DNA of 64,000 bases. Origin: an uncultured Oscillospiraceae bacterium (GTDB lineage: Bacteria; Bacillota; Clostridia; Oscillospirales; Oscillospiraceae). The notes under the pieces were generated by a model. That model saw nothing but the letters and a program-made list of their open reading frames with translations, was not told the DNA's origin and ran no database searches. The translations under genes and the position numbers were made by a program. The stretch spans positions 1 to 64,000 of the forward strand of contig CANPVS010000004.1 in assembly GCA_947581795.1 (NCBI GenBank). The letters are read 5' to 3'. Shown piece by piece: positions 23,436-33,054 of this stretch; the first letter of the stretch is position 1; the number at the start of each line of letters is the position of its first letter.

Positions 23436-24431
23436 TCAGGGAGCCATGTCCAGGATCTGCTGATAGAGCTCGTCGTTTCCGTTCATGTTGGCGGTGATGA
23501 CGTCGGCGCAGGCGTCGGCCCAAACGCTCTTGTCCTCGACCTCGACAACATTGATGCCCTCGTCCTTCAGCTCCTGCAGGACCTCGTCCTCAGCAGCCTG
23601 GGAGTTCTCAGCGTTCTTATTGGAAGCGTAGTCGGCAGCCTCCATGATCCAGCCCTGCTGCTCCTCGGTCAACTTGTTCCAGGCGGTGTCGGTGATGACC
23701 AGCTGCACGGCGCCCAGAGTGTGGCCGTCGAGGATCAGGTTGGGGGCCACTTCCTGGAAGGCGTTGGACTTGTAGTTGGCGATAGGCTGCTCAGCGCCGT
23801 CGCAGACGCCGGTCTGCAGGGCGGAGTACAGCTCATTGAAGTTCACCACGGTGGGGCTGGCGCCCAGGCCCTTGACCAGACCGGTCATAACGGGGTCCTC
23901 GGACACGCGCAGCTTCATGCCGGCCAGGTCCTCGATCTTCTCAACGGGGTCCTTGGTGAAGAAGTGCCGGAAGCCCTCCTCGCCGTAGCAGATGCCCCGC
24001 AGGGGCAGGCCGATCTCCTGGGGCTCCATCAGGAACTCGTCAGCCAGATCGCTGTTGGCGAAGGCCCAGAAGTGGTCGCGGGAGACGAAGGTGTAGGGCA
24101 GGCTCAGCAGGGTGGCCTTGGTGCAGCCGTAAGCGTTCAGCGCGAAAGCGGAGATACGGCAGATGTCAACGGACGTGCTGCCGCCCAGGATGCCGTCCAG
24201 GATCTGGGCCTCGTTGCCCAGAACGCCGTTGGGCTGCAGATCGATGGCAATCTGGCCGCCGGAGATCTCTTCCACCTTGTCCTTGAAGTCCTGGGCCAGG
24301 GTGCCCACGATGGAATCCAGGGGGTTCAGCTCGGCGTAGACCAGGGTCACCTCGGGCTCGGCCGCGAAGGCGGTGGCACTCAGGCTGGCGATCATCAGCA
24401 CAGCCAGGAGCATGCAGAGAAGTTTCTTCAT
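23436..24431 (-). CDS. dctP: TRAP transporter solute-binding protein (DctP)
   Basis: 331 aa. Signal peptide of about 23 residues (MKKLLCMLLAVLMIA to AFAA). The mature protein shows DctP-family features: IDLQPNGVLGNEAQILDGI, the substrate-Arg region MKLRVSEDPVMTGLVKGLGA and NEVYSAL-like NFNELYSALQTGVCDG. The start at 24431 has TAGGAGGACC upstream and yields the signal peptide, so the longer frame to 24491 is rejected. First gene of the TRAP operon. Hexuronate is the likely ligand from context. Confidence 0.92.
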   Translation of the reverse strand: MKKLLCMLLAVLMIASLSATAFAAEPEVTLVYAELNPLDSIVGTLAQDFKDKVEEISGGQIAIDLQPNGVLGNEAQILDGILGGSTSVDICRISAFALNAYGCTKATLLSLPYTFVSRDHFWAFANSDLADEFLMEPQEIGLPLRGICYGEEGFRHFFTKDPVEKIEDLAGMKLRVSEDPVMTGLVKGLGASPTVVNFNELYSALQTGVCDGAEQPIANYKSNAFQEVAPNLILDGHTLGAVQLVITDTAWNKLTEEQQGWIMEAADYASNKNAENSQAAEDEVLQELKDEGINVVEVEDKSVWADACADVITANMNGNDELYQQILDMAP

Positions 24432-24495
24432 TTCAGGTCCTCCTAAAATTTTTTTGACATATGTATCCGCCCGGAGACATGCTCCGAACACAAAA

Positions 24496-24501
24496 AATAT
24501 A
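24496..24501 (-). promoter_or_regulatory. Extended -10 promoter of the TRAP operon
   Basis: TATATT (24501-24496) preceded by TGC on the minus strand. No good -35 at the proper distance, so activation by a regulator is plausible. The 150 bp between dctP and the divergent 24650 gene is AT-rich. Confidence 0.45.
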
Positions 24502-24649
24502 GCACAAATTCACAATATGGTCCATTCGCAGATTGAAGAAAATTTGGCAGTTTTTTTGTTTAAAGCGACAAAAATGGCTGGGGAGACTTGCAAAAAACTG
24601 TTGGGTGTGCAAATATGACCATGGATGATTATATGGGGGGGATAGGCCC

Positions 24650-25189
24650 ATGGACAAGCGCGAATACCATATTGAGGGCCGGATCACCCCGGCCGTGTTC
24701 CGGGAATTCTCCGTCTACGACATTCTGGTCCGCCGCCGGCGGTGGAAGGGCCCGGCGCTGTTCGCCCTCATCATGTGCGCCTTCGCGGCGCTGTGCTACC
24801 TGATGCGCACCATCCGCCAGGGGGCGGTCCTTTTGGGCACGGTGCTGCTGGTGATAGGCCTCGTCCTGCCCATATGGTACATTCTGGCCTTCTTCCTCTC
24901 CATCCGGGCCCAGTCCAAGCAGCTGAAGCTGTCCACGGCCCCCCTGGCCTACACCATCGGCCTGAGCGACGAAAAGGTGACGGTCACCATCCGGGAGGAG
25001 CGGCTGGACTACGGCTGGGACAGCCTCTATCTGGCCGTGCGGCTGAAACGGTGCGCGGCCCTCTATGTGGGCGAGAACCAGGCCTATCTTCTCCCCTCCC
25101 CGGCGGAGGGCAGCGGACCCTTATGGGCCTTCATATGCAGTCACGTCCCCGAGGCCAAGCGCGAGGACCGGCGGGGCGATAATACATGA
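24650..25189 (+). CDS. YcxB-like membrane protein
   Basis: 179 aa. Two adjacent hydrophobic segments (about residues 37-52 and 58-83) follow a short N-terminal strand, and a C-terminal YcxB-like soluble part contains YTIGLSDEKVTVTI and DYGWDSLYLAVRL. Family members are of unknown function. A GGGGGG stretch lies upstream of the ATG. It stands directly before uxaC (16 nt), so it shares the uronate operon, possibly by chance. Confidence 0.7.
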   Translation: MDKREYHIEGRITPAVFREFSVYDILVRRRRWKGPALFALIMCAFAALCYLMRTIRQGAVLLGTVLLVIGLVLPIWYILAFFLSIRAQSKQLKLSTAPLAYTIGLSDEKVTVTIREERLDYGWDSLYLAVRLKRCAALYVGENQAYLLPSPAEGSGPLWAFICSHVPEAKREDRRGDNT

Positions 25190-25205
25190 AAAGGAGTTAA
25201 GCATC

Positions 25206-26642
25206 ATGGCAAAAGCATTTATGGACAAGGACTTCCTTCTGGAGACCGAGACGGCAAAGCATCTGTTCCACGATTACGCCGAGCCCCTGCCCCTGGTGGA
25301 CTACCACTGCCACATCCCGCCCCAGGAGATCTACGAGGACCGGAAGTTCGAGGACCTGACCCAGGTGTGGCTGGGCGGCGAGAACCCGGACGGCACCTTC
25401 TTCGGCGACCATTACAAGTGGCGCCTGATGCGCTCCAACGGCGTGAACGAGGACTATGTCTCCGGCCACAAGCCCAACAAGGAGCGGCTGGAGAAGTTCG
25501 CCGAGACCCTGGTCATGGCTATCGGCAACCCCATGTACCACTGGTGCAATCTGGAGCTGCACAAGTTCTTCGGCTATGAGAAATACCTCTGCCCCGAGAC
25601 CGTGGACGAGGTCTGGGACATGACGAAGGATAAGCTCCAGCACGACCCCAAGATGACCGTCCGGGGTCTGATCGAGCAGTCCAACGTGGCCTTCATCGGC
25701 ACCACCGACGACCCCATCGACACCCTGGAGTGGCATGAGAAGATCGCCGCGGACCCCACCATCCAGTTCAAGGTCTGCCCCTCCTTCCGCCCCGACAAGG
25801 CCATCAACATCAACAAGCCCGGCTTCGCCGAGTATATCGGCAAGCTGGCCGCCAGCGTGGGCAAGCGGTCCCTGGGCTCCGTGGAGGAGGTCTGCCAGGC
25901 CCTGACCGAGCGGCTGGAGTTCTTCAAGAAGATGGGCTGCCGGGCCAGTGACCACGGCCTGGACTACATCCCCTTCCGGCCCGTGAGCGCCACGGCGGCG
26001 GACATGGCCTTCAAGAAGGTCATGGACGGCGGCGAGGTCACGGTGGAGCAGGCGGAGGGCTACCAAACCGCCATCCTCATGCACCTGGGCCGGGAATATC
26101 ACCGCCTGGGCATCGCCATGCAGCTGCACTACTCCTGCCTGCGGAACATGAACGAGCGGATGTACGCCAGGATGGGCCCCGACACCGGCTTTGACATGAT
26201 CGCCCAGAACACCTGCGGCGGCGACATCGCCCGGTTCCTGTCCGCCCTGGACATGGAGGGCCAGTGCCCCAAGACCATCCTCTACTCCCTGAACCCCGCC
26301 GACAATGAGCAGCTGGGCACCATGCTGGGCTGCTTCCAGTCCGACGAGATCCCCGGCAAGATCCAGCACGGCTCCGCCTGGTGGTTCAACGACACCAAGA
26401 GCGGCATGGAGGCACAGATGAAGTCCCTGGCAAACCTCGGCCTGCTGGGCAACTTCGTGGGCATGCTCACCGACTCCCGCTCCTTCCTCAGCTATGCCCG
26501 CCACGACTACTTCCGCCGCATCCTGTGCAACCTCATCGGCAATTGGGTGGAGAACGGCGAGTATCCCGCGGACGAGGCGGCCCTGAAGATGATTGTGGAA
26601 GGCATCTGCTACAAGAACGCCGCGCGTTATTTCGACCTCTGA
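25206..26642 (+). CDS. uxaC: Glucuronate isomerase
   Basis: 478 aa. Amidohydrolase-fold isomerase converting D-glucuronate to fructuronate and D-galacturonate to tagaturonate. The N-terminal VDYHCHIPP gives the two metal His. GTTDDP, FRPDKA, QLHYSCLRN, LTDSRSFLSYARHDYFRR at the C-terminus are typical of UxaC. The ATG at 25206 has AAAAGGAGTTAAG upstream and is chosen over an in-frame start inside the previous gene. First step of the uronate pathway encoded here. Confidence 0.95.
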   Translation: MAKAFMDKDFLLETETAKHLFHDYAEPLPLVDYHCHIPPQEIYEDRKFEDLTQVWLGGENPDGTFFGDHYKWRLMRSNGVNEDYVSGHKPNKERLEKFAETLVMAIGNPMYHWCNLELHKFFGYEKYLCPETVDEVWDMTKDKLQHDPKMTVRGLIEQSNVAFIGTTDDPIDTLEWHEKIAADPTIQFKVCPSFRPDKAININKPGFAEYIGKLAASVGKRSLGSVEEVCQALTERLEFFKKMGCRASDHGLDYIPFRPVSATAADMAFKKVMDGGEVTVEQAEGYQTAILMHLGREYHRLGIAMQLHYSCLRNMNERMYARMGPDTGFDMIAQNTCGGDIARFLSALDMEGQCPKTILYSLNPADNEQLGTMLGCFQSDEIPGKIQHGSAWWFNDTKSGMEAQMKSLANLGLLGNFVGMLTDSRSFLSYARHDYFRRILCNLIGNWVENGEYPADEAALKMIVEGICYKNAARYFDL

Positions 26643-26677
26643 TCTCGCTCATCTCCCAGCTAAAGGAAGCACTCAAC

Positions 26678-27859
26678 TTGGAAGAAAAACAGCAAAACCG
26701 TCTTCTGCGCTGCGTCCTGTTCGCCTTTTTTGCCAGCGGCGCGGCCAGTCAGCCCCTGGGCTCCTTTATCCCCTTTCTCCGGGAGACCTATGGGTTCAGC
26801 TATGACCTTTCCGGCATCCTTTTGAGCTGCCAGAGCGTGGGCAACATGCTGGCCACCATCGTGGCGGGCGTGCTGCCCGCCCTCCTGGGCCGGCGCAGGA
26901 GCATCCTGTCTCTCGCCGTGTGGATGGCGGTGGCCTACCTCATTTTCGTGAGCGGCCTGGGCGCCCCCGTCTTCATGATCGCCGCCTTCTTCATGACCGG
27001 CGTCGCCCGGGGCGGCAACTCCAACTTCTCCAACACCATGATATCCACCCTGCCCGGGGAGAAGGCGGCCAGGGGCTACAACCTGCTCCACGGCTGCTTC
27101 GCCGTGGGGGCCCTTTTGAGCCCCCTGGTGCTGGTGGCCTGCTCCCGGCGCTGGCCCGCCATGGGCTGGCGGCTGGTGGCGGGGATGCTCATGGCGCTGT
27201 GTCTCGCGCAGCTGGCCGTCTACGCCAAAATGCCCCTGCCCCCGGAGGACCGGACCAAGGGCGTGCGCAGCGTGGACAGGAGCTTTTTGAAGATCAAACA
27301 GTTCTGGCTGGGCAGCGCCATGCTCTTCTTCTACATCTCCGCGGAGTACGCCATCGTGGGGTGGCTGGTGACCTACTTCCAGGACGCGGGCATCCTGAGC
27401 GCCGACATGTCCCAGATGATGAACAGCCTCCTGTGGCTGGTGATCTTCTTCGGCCGGATGATCGGCGCGGCCATCACGGGGAAGGTCCCCCGCTCCGCCA
27501 TGCTCCTGGCGGACGGTCTGGGCCTGTTCGCCTGCTTCCTGGTATTGATCATGAGCCGCACCACCGGGGCGGTGGTGGCAGCCCTCATGGGCACGGGCCT
27601 TTTCATGGCCACCATCTACCCCAGCGCCTTTGCCTTCGGCTCCGACTGTGTCCGGGGCAACGACTTCGGCTGCTCCGTGCTCATCCTCACCGGCTCCATC
27701 GGGGGCGTCATCACCCCCGCCCTGGTGGGCTTCGCCGCCGAGCGGGCCGGCATCCGGGCCGGCATGGTCCTGGTGGCGGTGTTCACCGGTCTTCTTCTCG
27801 TATCCATCCTCCTGAGCGTCGGGAGTTCCAAATTCGATTCTAAAAAAGGAAGGGAATAA
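26678..27859 (+). CDS. MFS transporter, probable hexuronate-related
   Basis: 393 aa with 12 predicted membrane segments in two halves. GVLPALLGRRRSIL is the loop 2-3 motif of the major facilitator family and GRMIGAAITGKVPRS its second-half counterpart. The start is a TTG at 26678 with AAAGGAAG 8 nt upstream. No ATG fits before the first helix. Sits between uxaC and uxaB, so uronate or a derived sugar acid is the likely cargo, in addition to the divergent TRAP system. Confidence 0.85.
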   Translation: MEEKQQNRLLRCVLFAFFASGAASQPLGSFIPFLRETYGFSYDLSGILLSCQSVGNMLATIVAGVLPALLGRRRSILSLAVWMAVAYLIFVSGLGAPVFMIAAFFMTGVARGGNSNFSNTMISTLPGEKAARGYNLLHGCFAVGALLSPLVLVACSRRWPAMGWRLVAGMLMALCLAQLAVYAKMPLPPEDRTKGVRSVDRSFLKIKQFWLGSAMLFFYISAEYAIVGWLVTYFQDAGILSADMSQMMNSLLWLVIFFGRMIGAAITGKVPRSAMLLADGLGLFACFLVLIMSRTTGAVVAALMGTGLFMATIYPSAFAFGSDCVRGNDFGCSVLILTGSIGGVITPALVGFAAERAGIRAGMVLVAVFTGLLLVSILLSVGSSKFDSKKGRE

Positions 27860-27862
27860 ATT

Positions 27863-29341
27863 ATGGAAAAGCTATGCTACAAGACTCTTGCGGATCAGGG
27901 CTATGACGGCTATCTTCTGAAGGACGCCCCCGAGCGGGTGCTCCAGTTCGGCGAGGGCAACTTCCTTCGGGCCTTCGTGGACTACTTCATCGACGAGATG
28001 AACGAGAAGGCCGGCTTCAACAGCAAGGTGGTCCTGACCCAGCCCATCGCGCCGGGCCTGGCCCCCATGATCAACGCCCAGGAGGGGCTCTACACCCTGT
28101 TCCTCCGGGGCCGGGAGAACGGCCAGCAGGTCAACCGCAAGCGGGTCATCTCCTGCGTCAGCCGGTGCCTGAACCCCTACGAGGACTTCCAGGCCCTTCT
28201 GGACTGCGCCAAGAACCCCGACCTGCGCTTTTTGGTGTCCAACACCACCGAGGCCGGCATCGTCTTCGACCCGGCCTGCAAGTTCGAGGATAAGCCCGCC
28301 TCCAGCTTCCCCGGCAAGCTCACCCAGTTCCTCTTCGAGCGCCATAAGCAGGGCCTGCCCGGGTTCATCATCCTCTCCTGCGAGCTCATCGACCACAACG
28401 GCGACGAGCTGAAAAAGTGCGTGGGCCAGTACATCGACATGTGGGGCCTGGGCGAGGAGTTCAAGACCTGGGCCATGGGCGAGAACATCTTCTGCTCCAC
28501 CCTGGTGGACCGGATCGTCACCGGCTATCCCAAAAAGGAGGCAGAGGCCATCTGCCAGGAGTTGGGCTATCAGGACAACATCATCGACACCGGCGAGGTG
28601 TTCGGCTTCTGGGTCATCGAGGGCCCCCAGTCCATCAAGGACGAGTTCCCCTTTGAGAAGGCCGGCCTTCCCATCATCGTGGTGGACGACCACACCCCCT
28701 ACAAGCAGCGGAAGGTCCGCATCCTGAACGGCGCCCACACCACCATGGTCCTGGGGGCGTATCTGGCCGGGCAGAACATCGTCCGTAACTGCATGGAGGA
28801 CGAGGTCATCCACGGGTTCATGAACAAGACCATCTACGACGAGATCATCCCCACCCTGGACCTGCCCAAGGAGGACCTTCTGGACTTCGCCGCGGCGGTG
28901 AGCCAGCGGTTCAATAACCCCTACATCGACCACGCCCTGCTGGACATTTCCCTGAACTCCACCGCCAAGTGGAAGGCCCGGGTCATGCCCAGCCTCACGG
29001 AGTACGTCAAGCGCGTGGGCAAGCTGCCCCCCTGCATCACCTTCTCCTTCGCCGCCTACATCGCCTTCTACCACAACGCCAAGGAAAAGGGCGAGCACTG
29101 CCTCACCGGCATCCGCGGCGCGGATACCTACGCAGTGAAGGACGACCAGTGGGTCCTGGACTTCTACTACGACCACAGGGACGACGACGCCAAGACCATC
29201 GTCCACGCCGTTGTGAACAACGACAAGATGTGGGACGGCGTTCTCGCCGCCATCCCCGGCTTCGAGGAGGCCGTCACGAAGGCCCTGGAGCGCATCGAGG
29301 CCGTAGGCCCCTATGAGGCCATGAAGGAGGTCCAGGGATGA
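27863..29341 (+). CDS. uxaB: Tagaturonate reductase
   Basis: 492 aa, mannitol dehydrogenase-like long-chain oxidoreductase. LQFGEGNFLRAFVDYFID is the N-terminal NAD-binding region typical of UxaB, and RKVRILNGAHTTMVLGAYLAG contains the conserved catalytic Lys/Asn block. Reduces tagaturonate to altronate. Starts 3 nt after the MFS stop and overlaps uxaA by 4 nt. A UxuB-type fructuronate role is less likely because uxaA follows. Confidence 0.93.
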   Translation: MEKLCYKTLADQGYDGYLLKDAPERVLQFGEGNFLRAFVDYFIDEMNEKAGFNSKVVLTQPIAPGLAPMINAQEGLYTLFLRGRENGQQVNRKRVISCVSRCLNPYEDFQALLDCAKNPDLRFLVSNTTEAGIVFDPACKFEDKPASSFPGKLTQFLFERHKQGLPGFIILSCELIDHNGDELKKCVGQYIDMWGLGEEFKTWAMGENIFCSTLVDRIVTGYPKKEAEAICQELGYQDNIIDTGEVFGFWVIEGPQSIKDEFPFEKAGLPIIVVDDHTPYKQRKVRILNGAHTTMVLGAYLAGQNIVRNCMEDEVIHGFMNKTIYDEIIPTLDLPKEDLLDFAAAVSQRFNNPYIDHALLDISLNSTAKWKARVMPSLTEYVKRVGKLPPCITFSFAAYIAFYHNAKEKGEHCLTGIRGADTYAVKDDQWVLDFYYDHRDDDAKTIVHAVVNNDKMWDGVLAAIPGFEEAVTKALERIEAVGPYEAMKEVQG

Positions 29342-30816
29342 AGCTCATCCGCATCCATCCCGCGGACAACGTGGCGGTGGCCCTGGAGGATATAGCGAAA
29401 GGCGAAACTCTTGAGGTCCAAGGTATATCCGTCACCGCCGCGGAGGACGTGAAGCGGGGCCACAAGCTGGCCCTGGCCCCCATCGCCGAGGGCGGCCAGA
29501 TCGTGAAATACGGCTGCGTCATCGGCCTGGCCAAGGCCCCCATCGCGCCGGGGCAGTGGGTCCACACCCACAACGTGCGCACGGGCCTTTCCGAGGATGG
29601 GGCGTACGCCTACGACCACAAGGTGCTGCCCATGCCCCCCAAGGCCCAGTACACCTTTAAGGGCTACCGCCGGCCCGACGGCCGGGCAGCGGTGCGCAAC
29701 GAGATATGGATCATCCCCACCGTGGGCTGCGTCAATATGGTAGCAAAGCAGCTGGTGGAGCAGAATCAGCACCTGGTGACTGGCTCCATCGACGGGCTTT
29801 ATACCTTCCCCCACCCCTTCGGCTGCAGCCAGATGGGGGACGACCACGCCCAGACGAGGAAGCTCCTGGCCGCCTTGGTCCGCCACCCCAACGCGGGGGG
29901 CGTGCTGGTGCTGGGCCTGGGGTGCGAGAACCTGACCATGGACCAGTTCAAACAGGAGCTGGGCTCCTGGGACGATGAGCGGGTGAAGTTCCTGGTCTGC
30001 CAGGACGAGCCGGACGAGATCGCCGCGGGCTCCGCCCTCCTGAAGGAGCTGGCTGACTATGTTGGAACGTTCCAGCGGGAGGACATCCCCGCCTCGGAGC
30101 TGGTGATCGGCATGAAGTGCGGCGGCTCGGACGGCCTGTCCGGCATCACCGCGAACCCCGCCGTGGGCCGGTTTTCGGACCTTCTCATCGCCGCCGGCGG
30201 TTCCACCGTGCTCACCGAGGTGCCGGAGATGTTCGGCGCGGAGAGCATCCTCTTCAACCGCTGCCAGAACGAGGAAGTGTTCAACAAGGCCGTGAAGATG
30301 GTGGAGGACTTCAAGCACTACTTCGTGAGCCACGGCCAAGTGGTCTATGAAAACCCCAGCCCCGGCAACAAGGCCGGCGGCATCACCACATTGGAGGACA
30401 AGTCCTGCGGCTGTGTGCAGAAGGGCGGCAACGCCCAGGTGGTGGACGTGCTGGGATACGGCGAGGCCGTCACCAAGAAGGGCCTCAATATGCTCTCCGG
30501 CCCGGGCAACGATCTCGTCAGCGCCACGGCCCTCACCGCCGCCGGGGCTCACATCATCCTCTTCACCACCGGCCGGGGCACCCCCTTCGGCGCCCCCGCC
30601 CCCACGGTGAAGATATCCACCAACACCGCCCTTTACGAGAAGAAGAGCAACTGGATCGACTTCAACGCCGGTACCGCCGCCCAGGGCGAGGACCTGGACG
30701 ACACGGGCAAGCGGCTTCTGGACTTCGTGCTGGCCGTGGCCAGCGGCGAGAAGACCAAGACCGAGCAGCACGGCGCGCGGGAGATCTCCATCTTCAAGGA
30801 CGGCGTCGTCCTGTAA
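29338..30816 (+). CDS. uxaA: Altronate dehydratase
   Basis: 492 aa. N-terminal SAF-type domain (about 1-95) fused to the large catalytic domain, as in full-length UxaA. GVLVLGLGCENL, MKCGGSDGLSGITANPAVG and CGCVQKGG carry the conserved Cys ligands. Dehydrates altronate to 2-keto-3-deoxygluconate, the substrate of KdgK at 46513-47541. Overlaps uxaB (GGATGA). Confidence 0.94.
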   Translation: MKLIRIHPADNVAVALEDIAKGETLEVQGISVTAAEDVKRGHKLALAPIAEGGQIVKYGCVIGLAKAPIAPGQWVHTHNVRTGLSEDGAYAYDHKVLPMPPKAQYTFKGYRRPDGRAAVRNEIWIIPTVGCVNMVAKQLVEQNQHLVTGSIDGLYTFPHPFGCSQMGDDHAQTRKLLAALVRHPNAGGVLVLGLGCENLTMDQFKQELGSWDDERVKFLVCQDEPDEIAAGSALLKELADYVGTFQREDIPASELVIGMKCGGSDGLSGITANPAVGRFSDLLIAAGGSTVLTEVPEMFGAESILFNRCQNEEVFNKAVKMVEDFKHYFVSHGQVVYENPSPGNKAGGITTLEDKSCGCVQKGGNAQVVDVLGYGEAVTKKGLNMLSGPGNDLVSATALTAAGAHIILFTTGRGTPFGAPAPTVKISTNTALYEKKSNWIDFNAGTAAQGEDLDDTGKRLLDFVLAVASGEKTKTEQHGAREISIFKDGVVL

Positions 30817-30832
30817 CAAGGAGGAACGATCA

Positions 30833-31258
30833 ATGCCTCAAAAGGATAAAAACTGCGGCTACTGCATGCGGGGCGAGCTGCTGGACGCCTTCGGCATCTA
30901 CATCTGCGACCTGAGCGTCAGCACCCTCATCCTCTTTAAGGAGCAGAGCCACCCCGGCCGCTGCATCGTGGCCTACAGGGACCACGTGAGCGAGCTCATT
31001 GACATCTCCGACGAGGAGCGCACCGCCTTCTTCGCCGACGTGGCAAGGGCCTCCCGGGCCATCCACGCCGCTTTCCATCCCGACAAGGTGAACTACGGCG
31101 CTTACGGCGACGGAGGCTGCCACCTCCACTTCCACCTGGTCCCCAAGTACAGGGACCAGTTCGAGTGGGGCGGCGTGTTCCAGATGAACCCCGGCCAGAC
31201 CCATCTCACCGAGGAGCAGTACGCCGAGATGATCGAGAAGATCAAGGCCAATCTCTGA
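30833..31258 (+). CDS. HIT-family protein
   Basis: 141 aa. The histidine triad HLHFHLVPK near residues 98-106 is the nucleotidyl hydrolase/transferase active site. A CGYC pair near the N-terminus may bind zinc, as in many HIT proteins. AACAAGGAGGAACG lies upstream of the ATG, and it trails uxaA by 16 nt. It is probably a general AMP-lysine or dinucleotide hydrolase. A link to uronates is not evident. Confidence 0.9.
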   Translation: MPQKDKNCGYCMRGELLDAFGIYICDLSVSTLILFKEQSHPGRCIVAYRDHVSELIDISDEERTAFFADVARASRAIHAAFHPDKVNYGAYGDGGCHLHFHLVPKYRDQFEWGGVFQMNPGQTHLTEEQYAEMIEKIKANL

Positions 31259-31279
31259 GCAGATATACCTAACTTCCAC

Positions 31280-31303
31280 GGGACGCGCTCTCGGGCGCGT
31301 CCC
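31280..31303. terminator. Terminator of the uxa operon
   Basis: GGGACGCGC (31280-31288) / GCGCGTCCC (31295-31303) stem; a short T-poor tail follows. Confidence 0.65.
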
Positions 31304-31326
31304 GTTCCCATGCAGGAGGAACCACC

Positions 31327-32385
31327 ATGAACTGGCTGAAAAAGCCCCCGGAAGCCCGCCGCGGCGCGGTGATCGCCGGCGCCTATGGCATGTCCAACGC
31401 CGGGGACGACGCAAGCCTCGCCGCCGTGGCCGCCGCGCTGCGGCGGCTGGAGCGGGATATGCCCCTCACGGTCATCGCCAAAGGCGGGAAAAAGGCCGCC
31501 CGGCCGGTGCGGGCCGCGGGGGTGGGCCGGCTGAACGTTATAGGCTGGCTCCGGGCCATGGGAAAGGCGAAGCTGTTCCTCTTCGGCGGCGGGAGCCTTC
31601 TCCAGGACGTAACCAGCCGCCGGAGTTTGTGGTACTACCTGCTGCTTTTGCGGGCCGCCAAGGCCATGGGCTGCGCCACTATGCTCTATGGGGCCGGGGC
31701 GGGCCCCATCCGGGAGGACAAGGCCCGGGACCGGGCCGCCCGGTATCTGAACGACTACGCAGACCTCATCACCGCCCGGGACCAGGATACCCTGGACACG
31801 CTGGCGGCCTGGGGCGTCACCAGGCCCCGGATGCTCCTGGGGGCGGACCCGGTCCTGAGCCTGGACCCGGTCCCCGCCGAGCGGGAGCGAAAGGCGGGCT
31901 TTGTCCTCCGGTCCTGGCCGGGGCTGTGGTCCCATGTGCCGGACTTCGCCCAGGCCGCCCGGTACGTCTGGGAGCGGTACAAGCTCTCCCCGGTGTTCAT
32001 ATGCCTGTCCCCCGACGACCGGAAGGCGGCCAAGTCCGTGGCCGCCGCCCTGGGGGATGGCGTTCCCTGCCAGGTGTCCCCCGACCCCCGGCGGGTGGGC
32101 CGGATGGGGCTGGTGCTGTCCATGCGCCTGCATGGGCTGGTGTTCGCCCTGCGGGACGGGGTCCCCGCCGCCGGGGTCAGCTACGACCCCAAGGTGGATG
32201 CCTTCTGCGACGAGGCGGGCCTGCCCATGGTGGCCCTGGTGGACGCGACGGCGGACAATTTAAAGGAGCTCATCGACTTCGCCATGCACCTGGACGGGGA
32301 GCACCTCTCCGCCTCCCTGAATACCCTCCGCGCCCGGGAGCAGGTGAACCTCTCCGCCGCCGCGGAATTGCTGGCGGAAGAATAA
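31327..32385 (+). CDS. csaB: Polysaccharide pyruvyl transferase CsaB
   Basis: 352 aa. IAGAYGMSNAGDDASLAAV at the N-terminus, LFGGGSLLQDVTS, YGAGAGPI and SMRLHGLVFAL near the C-terminus are the standard CsaB features. It adds pyruvate ketals to secondary cell-wall polysaccharide, the anchor for SLH-domain surface proteins. A GCAGGAGGAACCACC ribosome site precedes the ATG. No SLH protein gene is in the window. Confidence 0.9.
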   Translation: MNWLKKPPEARRGAVIAGAYGMSNAGDDASLAAVAAALRRLERDMPLTVIAKGGKKAARPVRAAGVGRLNVIGWLRAMGKAKLFLFGGGSLLQDVTSRRSLWYYLLLLRAAKAMGCATMLYGAGAGPIREDKARDRAARYLNDYADLITARDQDTLDTLAAWGVTRPRMLLGADPVLSLDPVPAERERKAGFVLRSWPGLWSHVPDFAQAARYVWERYKLSPVFICLSPDDRKAAKSVAAALGDGVPCQVSPDPRRVGRMGLVLSMRLHGLVFALRDGVPAAGVSYDPKVDAFCDEAGLPMVALVDATADNLKELIDFAMHLDGEHLSASLNTLRAREQVNLSAAAELLAEE

Positions 32386-32399
32386 TAAATAATATATTA

Positions 32400-32430
32400 G
32401 GGCGGGAGCATATTACCGATGCTCCCGCCC
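32400..32430. terminator. csaB terminator
   Basis: Perfect 12-bp stem GGGCGGGAGCAT (32400-32411) / ATGCTCCCGCCC (32419-32430). Confidence 0.8.
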
Positions 32431-32478
32431 TGTTCATGCCCCCGCCAAACGGGAATTTGGCCGTGCAGAATAGAGTGC

Positions 32479-32994
32479 TCACTCCAAGTTCAGCTTATAA
32501 TAATGGGCGTCAAACCAGGTCTCTTCTCCCCATTTCTTATAGCGCGTTTTCCTGTCCTCTGAAAACCCGAATTTGCGAAGAAGCGCGACCGACGCAAGAT
32601 TGTTATCCGCCACTTCTCCCGTGACGGACCTGCCGCCCTCCGCCTTGACCCATCGAATGATCGCATCAACCACTTCGGTTCCGAGACCTTCTTTCCAATG
32701 GTCTTTCGAGATGCAATACCCGATATCGTAATTCCCGTTTTCAGGGAATATGCAGCAGGTACCCACAGGCGTACCATCCTCTTTCCATTCAGCGATCAGA
32801 TAATATCCCTCCGGATTGTCCTCCATCCCATCCACATATTTGAGATACGCTTCATCCATGTTCTCACGGACAGGGTCGCTCATATACTTTCCGTTTTCTC
32901 TGTCTCCCCATAGAGACAGCGTAAAGTCTTTATCGGACTTCCGCCAGGAACGGATCGTCAATCTTGGCGTTTCTATGTTCTTGGTAAAAAGCAT
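32479..32994 (-). CDS. GNAT N-acetyltransferase, RimJ/RimL type
   Basis: 171 aa. Opening IETPRLTIRSW and the acetyl-CoA region YDIGYCISKDHWKEGLGTEV followed by NLASVALLRKFGF are characteristic of RimJ/RimL-like protein or small-molecule acetyltransferases. A GAGGAGAAAA site precedes the ATG. The gene and the next one form a patch of clearly lower GC than their surroundings, suggesting horizontal transfer. Substrate unknown. Confidence 0.88.
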   Translation of the reverse strand: MLFTKNIETPRLTIRSWRKSDKDFTLSLWGDRENGKYMSDPVRENMDEAYLKYVDGMEDNPEGYYLIAEWKEDGTPVGTCCIFPENGNYDIGYCISKDHWKEGLGTEVVDAIIRWVKAEGGRSVTGEVADNNLASVALLRKFGFSEDRKTRYKKWGEETWFDAHYYKLNLE

Positions 32995-33054
32995 TGTGTG
33001 GTTTTCTCCTCAAATCCCGATCTGCTGAGCCGGCATCTCCCGATAAACAGGAAT